Shown piece after piece: positions 12,745 to 23,568 of a DNA stretch of 64,000 nucleotides. This DNA is from Parascedosporium putredinis (lineage: Eukaryota; Ascomycota; Sordariomycetes; Microascales; Microascaceae), in assembly GCA_949357655.1 (NCBI GenBank), contig CASHTG010000001.1:4650001-4714000 (forward strand). Reading direction: 5' to 3'. Numbering within the stretch: the stretch's first letter is position 1; the number at the start of each line of letters is the position of its first letter. The notes beneath the pieces are model-generated. The model was given only the letters and a program-made list of their open reading frames with translations. It was not told where the DNA came from and made no database searches. Position numbers and translations under genes: made by a program.

Positions 12745-13340
12745 TTTGTTTCTAGCATCACACAGTTCCTTTCTTTTCCCTCCTGCCTCAAGCGAGCGTT
12801 GAAGAAGATGGTGGCAGTGAGCCGAAGAAGAAGACGGACGGGGATTTGAAGAAGAAGAAGAAGAAGAAGAAGAAGAAGAAGAAGAAGAAGAAGAAGAAGA
12901 AGAAGAAGAAGAGATGGAAAGAATGAAGGGCACTTGATGGGAGTGAAAGATTGTTAACAGTCAAAGGGTACAAACTAGATATCAGAATACGATATACATG
13001 AAATAGTATGAGCCGCCCAAGAACTCCGCTTAGATGCTACATGCAGTCAATCTCTGGTGAGAAGGAAAGAAAAAGAAGGGAAAAAAAAATAGAGGGTGCG
13101 CATATCCTCCATTTCCAAGCCATATAGTTTGCTCCGCGATATTTATAAAGAACAAAGACGGAAAAGAGATAATTGCACCAACAAGAGCAATCGGAACGAC
13201 AAATCCTGACCTGACAGCCCACTACACACTCCAGAATGGTCAACGTGCACAGGGTACGAGTATGAAGCCATTCCAGTCTCGGGGTGGTTTAAAAATTGCA
13301 GTCTATACCTACCAGGTTGTCAGGCGTTTCTAGCACCAGA
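12745..13340. other. Intergenic region between two convergent genes
   Basis: Separates the 3' ends of the amine oxidase (+) and MET2 (-). It must hold both polyadenylation regions. Its main feature is the long GAA tract listed separately. No gene is seen. Confidence 0.6.
12848..12910 (+). repeat. (GAA)21 microsatellite
   Basis: Twenty-one uninterrupted GAA units between the convergent amine oxidase and MET2 genes. It is the longest trinucleotide tract in the window. Purine-pyrimidine mirror tracts like this can form triplex DNA and are length-variable. Confidence 0.97.
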
Positions 13341-14909
13341 TCAACCCAGGAACTTCTTGAGGTTCGCGCCAATGACCTTGAGATCGAGGAGGAAGGTATC
13401 ATGGCCAAACATGCTCGCTTCTTCGTTGAGCTCGTGATGGGTGACGGACTGGTTGCCGGCGAGGCGGAGAGCGTCGGCAATCTCCCTCTGCTGCCAGGCG
13501 GGGAAGAGAATATCGCTGGCGACGCCCATGACGAGGGTAGGGATCTCGCGGAGGTTGGCAAGGCCGCGGATGAGGTCGTCGGGGGCTGGGAGCTCTGGGG
13601 CTGGATGGCGGCGTCGGCCTGGCCCTGTTGCTGTTGCTGCTGCTGCTGCGTTTCCTCGTAGGGTTTGTCGGGGAGGGTGAGGCTGCACTGGAAGTCGCCG
13701 GACGAAGGGGCAGCGGCGCCGGATTTCAAGAGGCCCTCACGGGCGGCGCGGCGGTCGCGGGTGGTGGCCTGGTTCTCGGCGCCGAGGTCGAAAAGGTCCA
13801 TGGCCTTGCTGACGTAGAGAAGTGAATTCGGGTCGTAGGTGAGGCAAAACTTTTCGCCGGCGTAGTCGAGGTAGGTCTCGATGAGAAAATCGGGGCACAG
13901 GGCGGGGGTTTGCTGGGGTCGGCGCGCCGGCGGGCGAAGCGCTGCTCCCACTCGGGGCCGGAGCGGTAGGTGACGGTGGCGATTTGGCGGGCGAGTTTCA
14001 TGCCGGCGTGGGGGGCACGCGGCCGTAGTAGAAGCCGCGGTTCCAGTTGGGGTCCATCATGAGGACCTGGCGCTGGGTGTGGCGCATGGCGATGCTGTAG
14101 GGGTGGCTGCGAGCGCAGCCGCTGACGGTGACGACGCGGGCGACGCGGTCGGGGAAGAGGACGCCGGCGGCGAGGGACTGCATGCCGCCCATGCTGGAGC
14201 CGACGCTGGCGTAGAGCTTGGCGACGCCGAGGCCGTCGAGGAGGCGGAACTGGGCGCGGACCATGTCCTCCATGGTGAGGATGGGAAAACGGGTGGCGTA
14301 GTTGTGGCCGTCGGCCGGGTCGATGCTGCCGGGGCCGGTGGAGCCGTAGCAGCCGCCAATGACGTTGGTGCAGATGACGTGGTACTTGTCGGTGTCGAGG
14401 CTGAGGCCGGGGCCGATGAACTTTTCCCACCAGCCGGGCATGGGGTTGGCCGGGGTGGAGTGGGCGTGGGAGGAGGCGGAGAGGCCGGTGTGCAGGAGGA
14501 TGACGTTGGACTTGTCGGCGTTGATCTCGCCCCAGGTCTCGTAGGCGATGTCGAACTCGGGGAGCACGCCGCCCCAGTCGAGGAGGAGGGGTTCCGAGCA
14601 GTGGTACTTGAGGGTCTCGCCCGAGGTGTAGGACGGCTCGGGCCCGCTGGCGCGCGACGTGGCTTCGAGGTTGGCGGACCGGGACTCGATCTTGTCGAGG
14701 CAAGGGAACGCCATGGCTGGGTTGGAGGCCACGCCGGGGTTCGCGGGCGATGCGGCGGCGGCGGTGGCGGCGGCGCCGCGGCGGACGGGCTGGGAGCTGA
14801 GGGAGCGGGTTGTGGTATGCGGCGCCGTGAGGGACGTGAGAGGGGCCTGCTGCTGCCGCCGAGGTCGGACACCGCGGGCGGCGGCTTGCAAGAGTCGTTG
14901 GGACTTCAT
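13341..14909 (-). CDS. MET2: Homoserine O-acetyltransferase, three frameshifts in this sequence
   Basis: Transfers acetyl from acetyl-CoA to L-homoserine, the first committed step to methionine. It is an alpha/beta-hydrolase fold enzyme. ATG at 14909 opens with an Arg-rich, acid-free stretch (about residues 1-45) that could be a mitochondrial presequence. Core motifs follow: LDWGGVLPEFDIAYETWG, NVILLHTGLSASSHA, PGWWEKFIGPG, NVIGGCYGSTGP, then the nucleophile elbow SVGSSMGGMQ (Ser239). The acid is Asp in VASDILFPAW (about 467) and the base is His in FGHDTFLLD (about 504). A run of eight Gln interrupts the region between core and C-terminus. The frame breaks at C-runs (plus strand 14010-14015, 13904-13908, 13581-13585); one extra base at each gives about 523 aa without gaps. 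Large open frames on the opposite strand and in a second frame here are GC-driven shadows. Confidence 0.92.
13625..13648 (-). repeat. Poly-Gln codon run inside MET2
   Basis: Eight consecutive CAG/CAA codons encode QQQQQQQQ in a low-complexity insert of the homoserine acetyltransferase. The run is pure Gln but mixes CAG and CAA codons. Confidence 0.9.
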
Positions 14910-16761
14910 GGCTGGTGGTGATGGATTGGGGGAGGAGGAGGAGGAGGGGAACAGAAGACTTCCTGCTTGCTTCCCCTTGCTTGGGGTATCTTCCTTTCTC
15001 CTTGTCCCTCGTCGATTGGGCGTCGCGTGTGTTGGATGGACGAGGGCGTAGAACGACGAGGTGTGGGAGGAAGGTTGTTTCGGAGAGGAATACAGAGACA
15101 ATGGGGGAGTATAAATCTCGGGTTCCCACTTTGAAAAGGAACCTGGGCCTTGTCACAGTCACAGGGGACAATGGCCGATTAACAACACAGCTTAGAAATC
15201 ACGAGCAGAGAAAAAAAAAGGAATCCAGGGTCCGGAAAGCGGCATTTTGCTCGAAAAGACAGGGATCCCGCCCCTCCGAAATCCCACGCCCGTTCCCCCA
15301 GGCGGGATGCTTATTAGTCGTGAGCTAAAGGAAAAAAAGATGGGGAGCATGGCGATGATGTGCTTTCACGTGGAGATAAGAGTTGTTATCGGCGGACCTG
15401 CAGAAGGGAGCGATGTAGCCCCACTCATTTGGTGGATGTGAGGCGGACGGATGACATAATGCACTGGCATGTGATCGGGAGTGCTAGATCAATGATGTGG
15501 GGAGAAGGTGTTGGTGCGGTCTTTGTTCGATGACGTACCCCGCCTTGAGCTCAGGTTGAGATTCTGGAATGATGAAGGGACCGATAATACCACCACTATC
15601 GTGGATGAGTGGCCCAACGGTTGAGTGGTAGCCTGGGGGCATTTGAAAGCCCCTCTCCCTCCATCTGCAAGAGTCAATTGACTGATTGGGACGGATTGGG
15701 ACAGTTTGAATCGGAAAGCGATGGCCGCCAGTGGAATGCAAAGTTTCTTTTGATCTCTCAGACCAAGGTCCTGCTTGACCACTTGGTGCGTGAGAGATTG
15801 ATGCGTTCAGCGACATCTTTCCCTTTTTGTTTCGCGCTAGAAATCCCCCAAACGAAGATCTAAGAGACACTAGACAGCGTACGAAGTAGATTCCTAGTGA
15901 TGGTCACCTCGGCCCGGCGCGACCATCATGAACGATCAGATGGGGCTTCTCATCGTTCTCGCGCAGTAGCTTCAACGCGGTAGCCTCGAGGAGGAAACCC
16001 CCAAAGCGCGCCCCAAAGCGCCAAGCTGAACCGCGGAATCGGACGAAGTGCCCCCTTCCACGAGGGCACGAGGGGGCCAACCCCAACAGACAGCGGAACC
16101 CACCGCTAGCCTGGCAAACAACTAGGCAACCATGTGTAACAGGCTCTGATAATGGGCGAATTGGACCTTTGCAATTGATCTTTGAATGATCTTTCCTCTG
16201 CCCATCCAACATCCAGCCATTAATTTTTGATGGGGGTTAGGACGGAAATGGTTGGAGGGGCTTGGGGGTCACTTTCGCTTGCAACAAAGTTTCGTCGCGG
16301 TTGGTCTGCTTCTTCCCAACAAGTTTTTTTTATTTCTACTTATGATTCCCCTTCCGCGCGTTCTCGAACAGCCCCAGAATAGATATTCTTACCTTTCGAG
16401 GCACTGCCAGCCTTGTTTCTCTCTTTGCCACGCAAGGAGGATATACATAATAGAAACCTATATCTTTATAAGCCTGCATTATCATCCTCTTACTTGTCCT
16501 TGTCCCTCGCCACACACCGCGGCCCTGAACATATCGACTGCCGTAGTGAATACGTCAGCCCCAACACACGTCCTTTATACATATCGATTTGCTTGCTATT
16601 CGTCCACCATTACACCCGCTCTGCGACCGAAAGAGCTTCCCTTAGCACGTCGAACATTGAACATCGAACATCGGTTTGCTTCCTCCGAAACTAAGCCGTT
16701 CTCGACGCCCATCGCTCTTGGTTGTTTACCCCGCTGTGCGAAAAAGCGCAGCTCCGCGCCC
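14910..16761. other. Divergent promoter region between MET2 and the gene at 16762
   Basis: MET2 is transcribed leftward and the 16762 gene rightward, so this 1.85 kb carries both promoters. No coding segment is recognised. A CACGTG element is listed separately. From about 16300 to 16700 the sequence is pyrimidine-rich, consistent with the 5' region of the rightward gene, and includes a TATAAG near 16467-16472. Confidence 0.5.
15366..15372 (+). promoter_or_regulatory. TCACGTG element upstream of MET2
   Basis: A TCACGTG box sits about 460 bp upstream of the MET2 start. In budding yeast the same sequence binds Cbf1 with Met4 at MET genes. In filamentous fungi sulphur control is usually assigned to CYS3/METR, which prefer another site, so a role here is inference from position only. 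Confidence 0.3.
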
Positions 16762-18030
16762 ATGTTGAGTCAAACGTACGGCTACATCCGCGACCAAATG
16801 AGTGCCATAAGCGGGATGAATAGTTCTCCTCAACAACAACGGTTCTTTGAGCCGTCGCCTGTGGACGTACTTGTGCTCAAGGTTATGGTCCAGAAGGCCA
16901 AGGGCATCCCCTTGGAAATCGTGGACACCATTGTCGAGTTTGCCGAGTACTGGCCGTGCTCGCATACCTCTGTCGACTACCGCAATCCCGTTACCGGCCA
17001 CGAATCGAAGGCGTTTAGGCAGGATGCTAACACTATGGTGGTATGCGACCCGTTACGACCCCGCTGGAACCCTTTCTCACCATGACCATCATTGACCTCT
17101 CCTAAACCCCCCCGACCTCCTTACTCCCAGTGCCCGTACCCTGCATGTGCGCGTATGCCATTGTCCTCGGAAAGGGTGTCGGGGAATATCGTGTTTGGCT
17201 GACTTGTTGGATACTCGTAGCTTCGAACACCACCAATTGGATTTCGCAATCCACTGACCGACCGCTACTCGACGGACGAGAAAATCCCGCCGGGAGAGAT
17301 TCGAAACGAGTGCGAGCTCAAACACTTTGAAAAGTACCTCGGTGAGGCCATGCCGCCACTGAAAAACCCGGTCCGCAAGGTCGTGTTCACCCTCAAGAGC
17401 CGAGATCAGGGTTGGGGCGGCGGCCCGAGCCATGGGATGTACGAAGGCTCATATACCTGGTTCGAGGCTGGCGTAGAGAAGTTTGACATTGATGCGCAAT
17501 GTGAGTGTCTTTACGAGCGTTTCTCGAGCTTTGGCTATTATACGAGGAGAGAGAAAAGAGGAAGCTGTTAATAAGAGAGAGCAAGGACTAATCTGGAATA
17601 TGGCGGGGGTCTCTAGGTCAAGATGAGGCTGAAGGACGGCCTTGCAGCCACCGACCGATCGACAAACCCGACCACTTCCTCCCATATTGCAAACTCCGGT
17701 CGATTCAGCCCCGCCGAACACGAGTGGCGGCGAGGTAATTCATCATCACGGCGTCCTACCGAATTCTCAATATCTAATCCAGTGCAACCGGGTTGCCGAA
17801 CGGTCACCCATGACGCATACCATCACCTGGACCTCGCAGGACGACGTCGCGAGCGACTCCCCGAAGCCGAGGATCTCACGCTGTTTGGGAGAGGGGCGGG
17901 TACGGGCGACGGGAACTTTGTCAGAAATCTAGAGGTCGGCGACGTGATTACGGTATGGGCGAAATCTAGATTTCCGGGCTGGGTGAATAATGTGTATAGC
18001 GTAAAAGTCAGCGTGTACTGGGCTGTGTAG
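16762..18030 (+). CDS. Conserved fungal protein of unknown function, 3 exons, two frameshifts
   Basis: I recognise a family widespread in ascomycetes but know of no assigned function. Exon 1 (16762-17040) carries an F-box-like segment GIPLEIVDTIVEFAEYWPC. Exon 2 (17221-17500) has the family core PVRKVVFTLKSRDQGWGG followed by YEGSYTWFEAGVE. Exon 3 (17617-18030) has THTITWTSQDD and the conserved end LEVGDVITVWAKSRFPGW ... VSVYWAV. Introns 17041-17220 and 17501-17616 have GTATGC and GTGAGT donors and TAG acceptors, and both junctions keep the frame (phase 0 and 1). One base is missing near GG 17698-17699 and one in CCCC 17859-17862; adding both gives about 324 aa. No signal peptide or membrane segment. 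The start is chosen as the first ATG (16762) that leads into the conserved N-terminal part; an upstream start in the same frame cannot be excluded. Confidence 0.78.
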
Positions 18031-19311
18031 AGCTGGGAAGGGGGAGTGTTTCTTTGAGTTAGTAGAGCGTTCCATCTTGGTTGTGGTGTAGGTATACTAG
18101 AGTCTTGAGCGGTTTTCTTCTTCTTTTTTCTTCTTTTTGCTCTGTTGATTCAGAGACAGCCAAACACCCAAACATTACTTGAATAATAGTATTCTATATC
18201 CCATATATCTCGGTGCACGAGCAAACATGGACTGACAAAGTGTAAACCCACGCCGGCACATCGGCGATTTGTGTACATGTAGGGTCGTACGTCCAGTCGC
18301 CAGTATTACGCCTTTGCTAACTTGAACTCCTCCAGGGATGTCTCCTTGGACCTGGTTTAATTTCCCTTCCCCGCCTCATCGGAGTCAACGGACCTTTCCA
18401 AAAGAATCTTGGCTCAATATTAGGCCGTTGAGGGAGGAAAAAGGGGGAGAGGATGGGCCTTGTGGGAGTCCAAGTGTCCACGCGCCGGTGTACGCGAACA
18501 TGGCCGGGCTGTAATTTGAACATCCCCATTCGGTGGCGTCACCCATCAATCGATCCATCCACCAATCCACCAATCCACTCAACCACTCTGCCTATTCCCG
18601 TGCACTTTTTCTCGCTCGTGCACTGCGCTGAAAGTGTGATCGATTCTTCTCTGGCGTGTGTGTCCACGTAATAATACTTTGTAGGTGTGCCTCAGTAGTG
18701 GCACCAACTCAATAATAAGAGCCACATCAATAGGATCCAATTCGGAGAAGAGCTGGGCTGAGGTGGCACCGCCCTGTGGACAATGCTCAAACGCCTAACC
18801 CTGCCCCTAGGCAACAGGGGCACTGGAAATTACCGATGCCAATGGGAGGGATCAGTCCGATCCATCCCATGGACCTATGGATGGATCTAAAATATTCATT
18901 TGACATTTGGGTGGTGGGACTGGAGCAATGACTGGAGCAGTGACTGGAGTGACTGGAGCTGGAGTGACTGGCGAGGAATGGATATATTATCGACGGGCGT
19001 CCGGCTGTGTTGCTCATCCGATCTTTAAAAATCTGCCTTCCTTTCTCCTACCCTGTCACTGCTCTGTTCCGAAGTAAAAACAGAAAATAAAAAAGACGAG
19101 AAAGAGAAACAAGAAACCGAAAGGGATCTATCGCTCCTGTCACGAAGATTCTACAAGGACGAATAGAGCCTGGAACAGAGGCTCAGACTCTCAAGAGTGA
19201 CTCTTGCTTTACACGGCCTTACGCGGCATTTCTCAACATGTCGGCACTTTACTGGTACGCATTCGAATCCCCATCATGAAACCCCTTTGAACTCCGAGTC
19301 CGAGTCCATCA
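18031..19311. other. Intergenic, repeat-bearing
   Basis: Follows the stop of the 16762 gene, so the first 100-200 bp is likely 3' UTR. A CCACCAAT-type array lies at about 18546-18586 and a TGACTGGAG minisatellite at 18918-18972. No gene is seen. Confidence 0.5.
18918..18972 (+). repeat. Degenerate TGACTGGAG minisatellite
   Basis: About five imperfect copies of a 9-12 bp unit containing TGACTGGAG, separated by short variable spacers. Confidence 0.8.
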
Positions 19312-19680
19312 ATGCTCTCTCCCGAGCCAAAAAAGTGGATTTTGAGAGCGGCCGACAATCAATTTTCTTCTTCTTTTCCCTCATCTGCTCTAACCATTTT
19401 GTCGTACATTGTATATAGCCAACACGGATGCACCGAGTGGGCGGCCGCCAAGCGCATCTTCCTGTGCGGGCACCACCAAACCCCCGAACTCGACGTCCAG
19501 TCCGGCGCCGCCTCCTTTAGGACATTTTGCGCCGCGGCGGTGGCGGCCGCGGACAAGACGTGCGGCGCGATGCCCCTACAAGCCGAGGCCGTCGGGTCCA
19601 AGAGGTTGAGGGAGCCGTGCGGCGAGTGCAAGGGCGCCAGCTGGAGGGTGTTCGCGGACGGGGTCTGGTCCCAGCTGTGA
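19312..19680 (+). CDS. Possible small cysteine-rich protein (122 aa)
   Basis: Not assigned to a family. From about codon 36 the frame becomes GC-rich at third positions and encodes a Cys/His pattern: HGCTEW, RIFLCGHHQTPE, FRTFCAAAVAAADKTCG, EPCGECKGASWRVF. Spaced C, CxHH and CxxC groups with a terminal W recall small fungal proteins with several Cys pairs that may bind zinc. The N-terminal 35 codons look less coding, so the true start may lie in an upstream exon. The stop is at 19678-19680. A minus-strand frame over the same DNA is Ser/Arg-rich and looks like a shadow. Moderate to low certainty; transcript evidence would decide. Confidence 0.4.
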   Translation: MLSPEPKKWILRAADNQFSSSFPSSALTILSYIVYSQHGCTEWAAAKRIFLCGHHQTPELDVQSGAASFRTFCAAAVAAADKTCGAMPLQAEAVGSKRLREPCGECKGASWRVFADGVWSQL

Positions 19681-20315
19681 AAAGCGCGTTGAGATATTTT
19701 CGAGAAGTGAGAGATGGTAGAGAGGAAGAAGAAGACGAAGAAAAGAAAAAAAGAGTGAAGAAAATACGCCGAAAAAAAGAAAGTGGACAAACTCGATTTG
19801 ATCCATTCCCGATACCGTCAATATTGATTGACCTTGTACGAAAAAGGGCTGGAGCCGGGCTAGCCGCAGGCAGCACCAGCGCAGTTTCTGTGCTTCGCCC
19901 GCATCCATGACACACGCCAGCATCACACACCCCCGTTCAAAAACAACGTTGAACCAACAACTTCAAACAATTCAATCGAGCATCGACAACGGAGGCAAGC
20001 CATTACATAGGAGCCTGGAGCACACAACGTCGATTGGAGCTAACACAGAACCCGCTCGCCAAACAAAACCAAACCGAACACGAAATTTCTACTTACATGA
20101 TGAGACATGACGTTTTGTTTCCGCCTTGCCATTCTTGCCGTTAACTGAGTATCACGGGCCGTTTGATTTTTATTTTTATTTTTCCTTTTTTCTTGTTTCC
20201 GTCTCACCAACAGGCTCTCTGCTGTGTTTGATTCCTTACCAATCTCCCTCACAACTCCCGGCCCTCTCTCTCTCCCTCCCGTCCGTTTTCCTAGATCATA
20301 GATATAACACGGAGG
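19681..20315. other. Intergenic, upstream of the Nudix gene
   Basis: No coding segment is recognised. Pyrimidine-rich DNA from about 20165 to 20295 is typical of the promoter and 5' UTR of the Nudix gene that starts at 20316. Confidence 0.5.
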
Positions 20316-21351
20316 ATGCCTCTGGCCAATTTGCCAAGACTCCTTCGCCCTACCACCATTCACAACGCAACACGATCCGTCCACACCACCCTAAACGCAA
20401 CCCACCTGCACTTTCACACTCCGTCACACTTGAGCCGCCGTACCTGCCTCGCCGCCATGTCGACCTTTACCCACCAGGAACTCAACCTGCCCGTCACCTT
20501 GCCCGATGGCCTCACGGAAAAGGACATATTGGGCTTCAAGCCCTTCAACGTAAAGCTCCCCCTCCCCCATTGCTAACCTCCTAACTTGTATCAACGAGAC
20601 CCCTATACTCACTCTCATCATTCCAGGACTGGCTCTCCACCCTCACCAAATCCCTCGCCCTCCAAAATCCAACCCCAACCACCCCTTCCACGCGGAGCCC
20701 TACTCCCTCCAATCCATCACCATCCAGTCCTTTGACCGCTTCGGCAAAGACCGCCTCGGCTTCGTCAAACTCACCGCCGCCATCGCCAACGCCGCCGGCG
20801 AAAAGTTCCCCGGCGCCGTCTTTCTCCGCGGGCCCAGCGTCGCCATGCTCGTCCTCCTCCGCCCCGACGACGCCGGGCCCGACGAGCGCTACGCCGTGCT
20901 GACCGTCCAGCCCCGCATCGCCGCCGGCGCCCTCGCCATGGTGGAACTACCCGCCGGCATGGTCGACGACGGCTCCTTTATCGGCGCCGCTGCCAAGGAG
21001 ATCCAGGAGGAGCTCGGCCTCGAGATCCGCGAGGACGAGTTGACGTCCCTGAGCGACCTCGCTCGGCCCACCGACGGCGCGGACGGCGAAGGTGAGAACT
21101 TGCCGGTGGCTGTGTACCCTTCGCCCGGCGCGTGCGACGAGCGCATCGGCATCTACGTGCACGAGAAGACGGTGCCCCGCGACCAGCTCAAGGAGTGGAG
21201 CGGCAAGCTGACGGGGCTGAGGGACGAGGGCGAAAAAATCACCCTGAAGCTCGTGCCCCTCAAGGACCTCTGGCGGGAAGCGTCGAGGGATGCCAAGGCC
21301 CTGTCTGCGGTGGCTCTGTGGGAGGGACTGCGGCGAGAGGGAAAACTATGA
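20316..21351 (+). CDS. Nudix hydrolase, NUDX14-like ADP-sugar diphosphatase, one frameshift
   Basis: Hydrolyses nucleoside diphosphate sugars, probably ADP-sugars, to AMP and sugar phosphate. Exon 1 is 20316-20549, intron 20550-20626 (77 bp, phase 0), exon 2 20627-21351. The first 47 residues are rich in Arg, Ser and Thr and lack acids, like a mitochondrial presequence. A second ATG at 20457 with strong context (GCCGCCATG) would give a protein starting MSTFTHQEL. The Nudix region is VELPAGMVDDGSF with the helix AAAKEIQEELGLEI, close to the NUDX14 form; the first Glu of the canonical box is not obvious. One base is missing in CCCC 20673-20676 (DWLSTLTKSL...NPTPNHPFHAEPYSL), and about 319 aa result. 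It lies tail to tail with YSA1, 175 bp away. Substrate is inferred from family resemblance. Confidence 0.85.
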
Positions 21352-21526
21352 GGACGGTCGGGGCAGTCTGGGTGAGAGGGAGAGGGTGGTGGATTGTACA
21401 ATAGAGTGTCGTAATGACTTTTATGAAATTCACGAAACAGACTCGCACCCCCGGTGCTATAGACCGTGGCAAAGAATAGCACTAATTTCTTTTTGTTTTT
21501 CTTTGCTCTATTTTATACCGTGAATT

Positions 21527-22779
21527 CTACCTACTATTTGTTGCCTGGGTTAAAAGGCCCACTGGTCGGATTCGCGTGCCCACTTTGAGTATCGTTAAAA
21601 GTGTAAAGAACCCCAAAACGTTTTCAAAGCCGAAACTTTTGGCCAGCTCGAGCCCCTCGGCCAAGGTCCCTACCCGCGCGTCAATAGCACACCCTTCCGC
21701 CTCGAGGCGCTTACACTCGTCCCATAACCGGTAGAGAGGGACGTGGAACACCTCGATGAACTCGTCGTCCTCGAGCTGCGACTGCGGGTTCTGGTTCTCG
21801 GGGAGGGACATGTCCACCGTGAGGTGAACCATGCGGAGATTGGTGTTGCAGAAGCCGGGGTCTAGAGAGGAAAACGAAAACGAGATGGACACGAATGGTT
21901 AGCTTTTGCCTTGGCTTGTGGTGCGGTGGGTCGTTATAGAGGAGGAGGAAATCCCAAGAGAGAGAGAGAAGGAAAAAGATGTGATGAGAGGAAAATGGAC
22001 GCGGCGGGAGAGAAGCATATATCTCTACTTACCGTTGAACATGATGGGCGAGGTGGCGAGGGGCACACCCACGTAGCCCGTCTCCTCTTTCAGCTCACGA
22101 ATGGCGCATTGCTCCGCCGTCTCGCCAGCGTCAATGAGGCCCGCGGGGACCTCGATCGTGACCTTTCAACGGGCGGTCGGAACTGCTTCTGCAGGATGAT
22201 TTCAGGACCTTTTAATGGCCGGGGGACGTGTCAGCGCGTCTTTACGTTGCTTCTAAACCCGGGCCGGGGCCACCTTTTCTAAAAGTCGTGCTACATCGGC
22301 CTTTTGTTTTTCGGGGGTAAGCGGTTCTTCTTTACCAGTTTCCTTTTCTAGAATCGCGACGATGCCCACGCCGTCGATATCGCTTCCCTCGGGGCGCGTC
22401 GTGCGCTCCGCCGATTCCCACGTCCGGGGTCGGTCCTTGGGGTCTTGGTACTTGATTCTGTTATATTTTGACGCCGGACCAGGACGGGGATCTCGCGCCC
22501 TCCCCATCCCATCCAACTGTCTGTCAGCGACGTACTTGTGACGATGAGGGAACCACTTTGAGCAAGACATATCGCTTCATGTGCGCAAGAAGAAGGGGAG
22601 GCGGGGGCAAGTTCCATAGTCTGGCGCTCATCTTACCTCACGAGCTTTGTCCAAACGGCATCGGCCTCGGGCTGTACAAAGGGGGAGAAGCGGTTAGCTT
22701 AGCGCGAGTGAGAGGAATAGCAAAGCAAGAAACCTACGAGCTTTTCGCGCTCCGTCACCTTGGCGGCAGAGAGCGACAT
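21527..22779 (-). CDS. YSA1: ADP-ribose pyrophosphatase (Nudix), 5 exons, one frameshift
   Basis: Cleaves ADP-ribose and related ADP-sugars to AMP and sugar phosphate; known fungal orthologue Ysa1. I place five exons: 22738-22779, 22637-22671, 22336-22457, 22033-22208 and 21527-21861. Introns have GTAGGT, GTAAGA, GTAAAG and GTAAGT donors. Joined protein is about 236 aa: MSLSAAKVTEREKL start, WESAERTTRPEGSDIDGVG, GPEIILQKQFRPPV, then the complete Nudix box from GLIDAGE to REL-KEETGY (about residues 90-112), matching G-x5-E-x7-REU-xEExGU. After it come DPGFCNTN and DEFIEVFHVPL. One base is missing near 22162-22166 (GAAAGG), just before the box. The C-terminus is longer than in yeast Ysa1 and ends in a hydrophobic stretch. 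The acceptor choice for exon 2 is the least certain. Confidence 0.86.
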
Positions 22780-23526
22780 CTTTTGTCCCTGGCTGTCGTC
22801 TGCGTACTTCAATAAGTTTTCTTTATGGGATGGCTTCTTATGAACTCTCTTGGCCTTTTTATTTAATACTCGACAAGTTCAATGACAACGGACAGTTCGG
22901 TTTGTGGAACGACGTGGAGAGCGACGATCGTCCGGAGGTCTGAACGAGCTGGACGACTCGGGCATGGAGAGACGCGGTCCACCCACAGCACAGCGCCCCC
23001 GTGGGTGCGTAATGGTGGGGTCAATCCTCGTGCCCCGCGCTTCAACCTGCCTGCCACAGAAATGACTGGGCCAGCTCGACGAGAGATTTGGCCTGGGATT
23101 GGAGGCGGGCCATGCTCTCCCTAATATTCCTCATTGGAGCCTTGGATTGGTTCGTCGATTGGCCATTTCTATTGCATGCATGCATGGGTGTTGTCAGTTT
23201 GCGAGAGTCCCATCAAGCAAAGCCATTGATGGTCAAGCAACCGATCAGGACCCCAAACAGAGGGGAAATGGCTGCTTAATCGCTGCGGGACTAGGATGCG
23301 CCAGCCATTATTGTGCAAGTTTGTAATGTTAGAGAGTGTTCTTAAGTTGAACCGCCGTTCGCAGTGATAGTCCTCGATAGTACCCTCCGCGCCAATTCGG
23401 CCCAGCTAACGGCAAATCCTAAGCAATCAATTCCTTTTTTCGACTTTTCTTTTTATCTTTTTATCTTGCAAGTCGAGCAGTTCAACATGACAGCTGAGTC
23501 AGAGGCAGTACAAACGGGCACATGTA

Positions 23527-23568
<42 letters not shown>

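Noticed and set aside
14079..14921. 280-codon plus-strand frame and a 271-codon second minus-strand frame over MET2
   Set aside because: Both are Gly/Ala/Val- or Ser/Pro/Thr-rich products of GC-biased third positions of the real MET2 frame and contain no domain.
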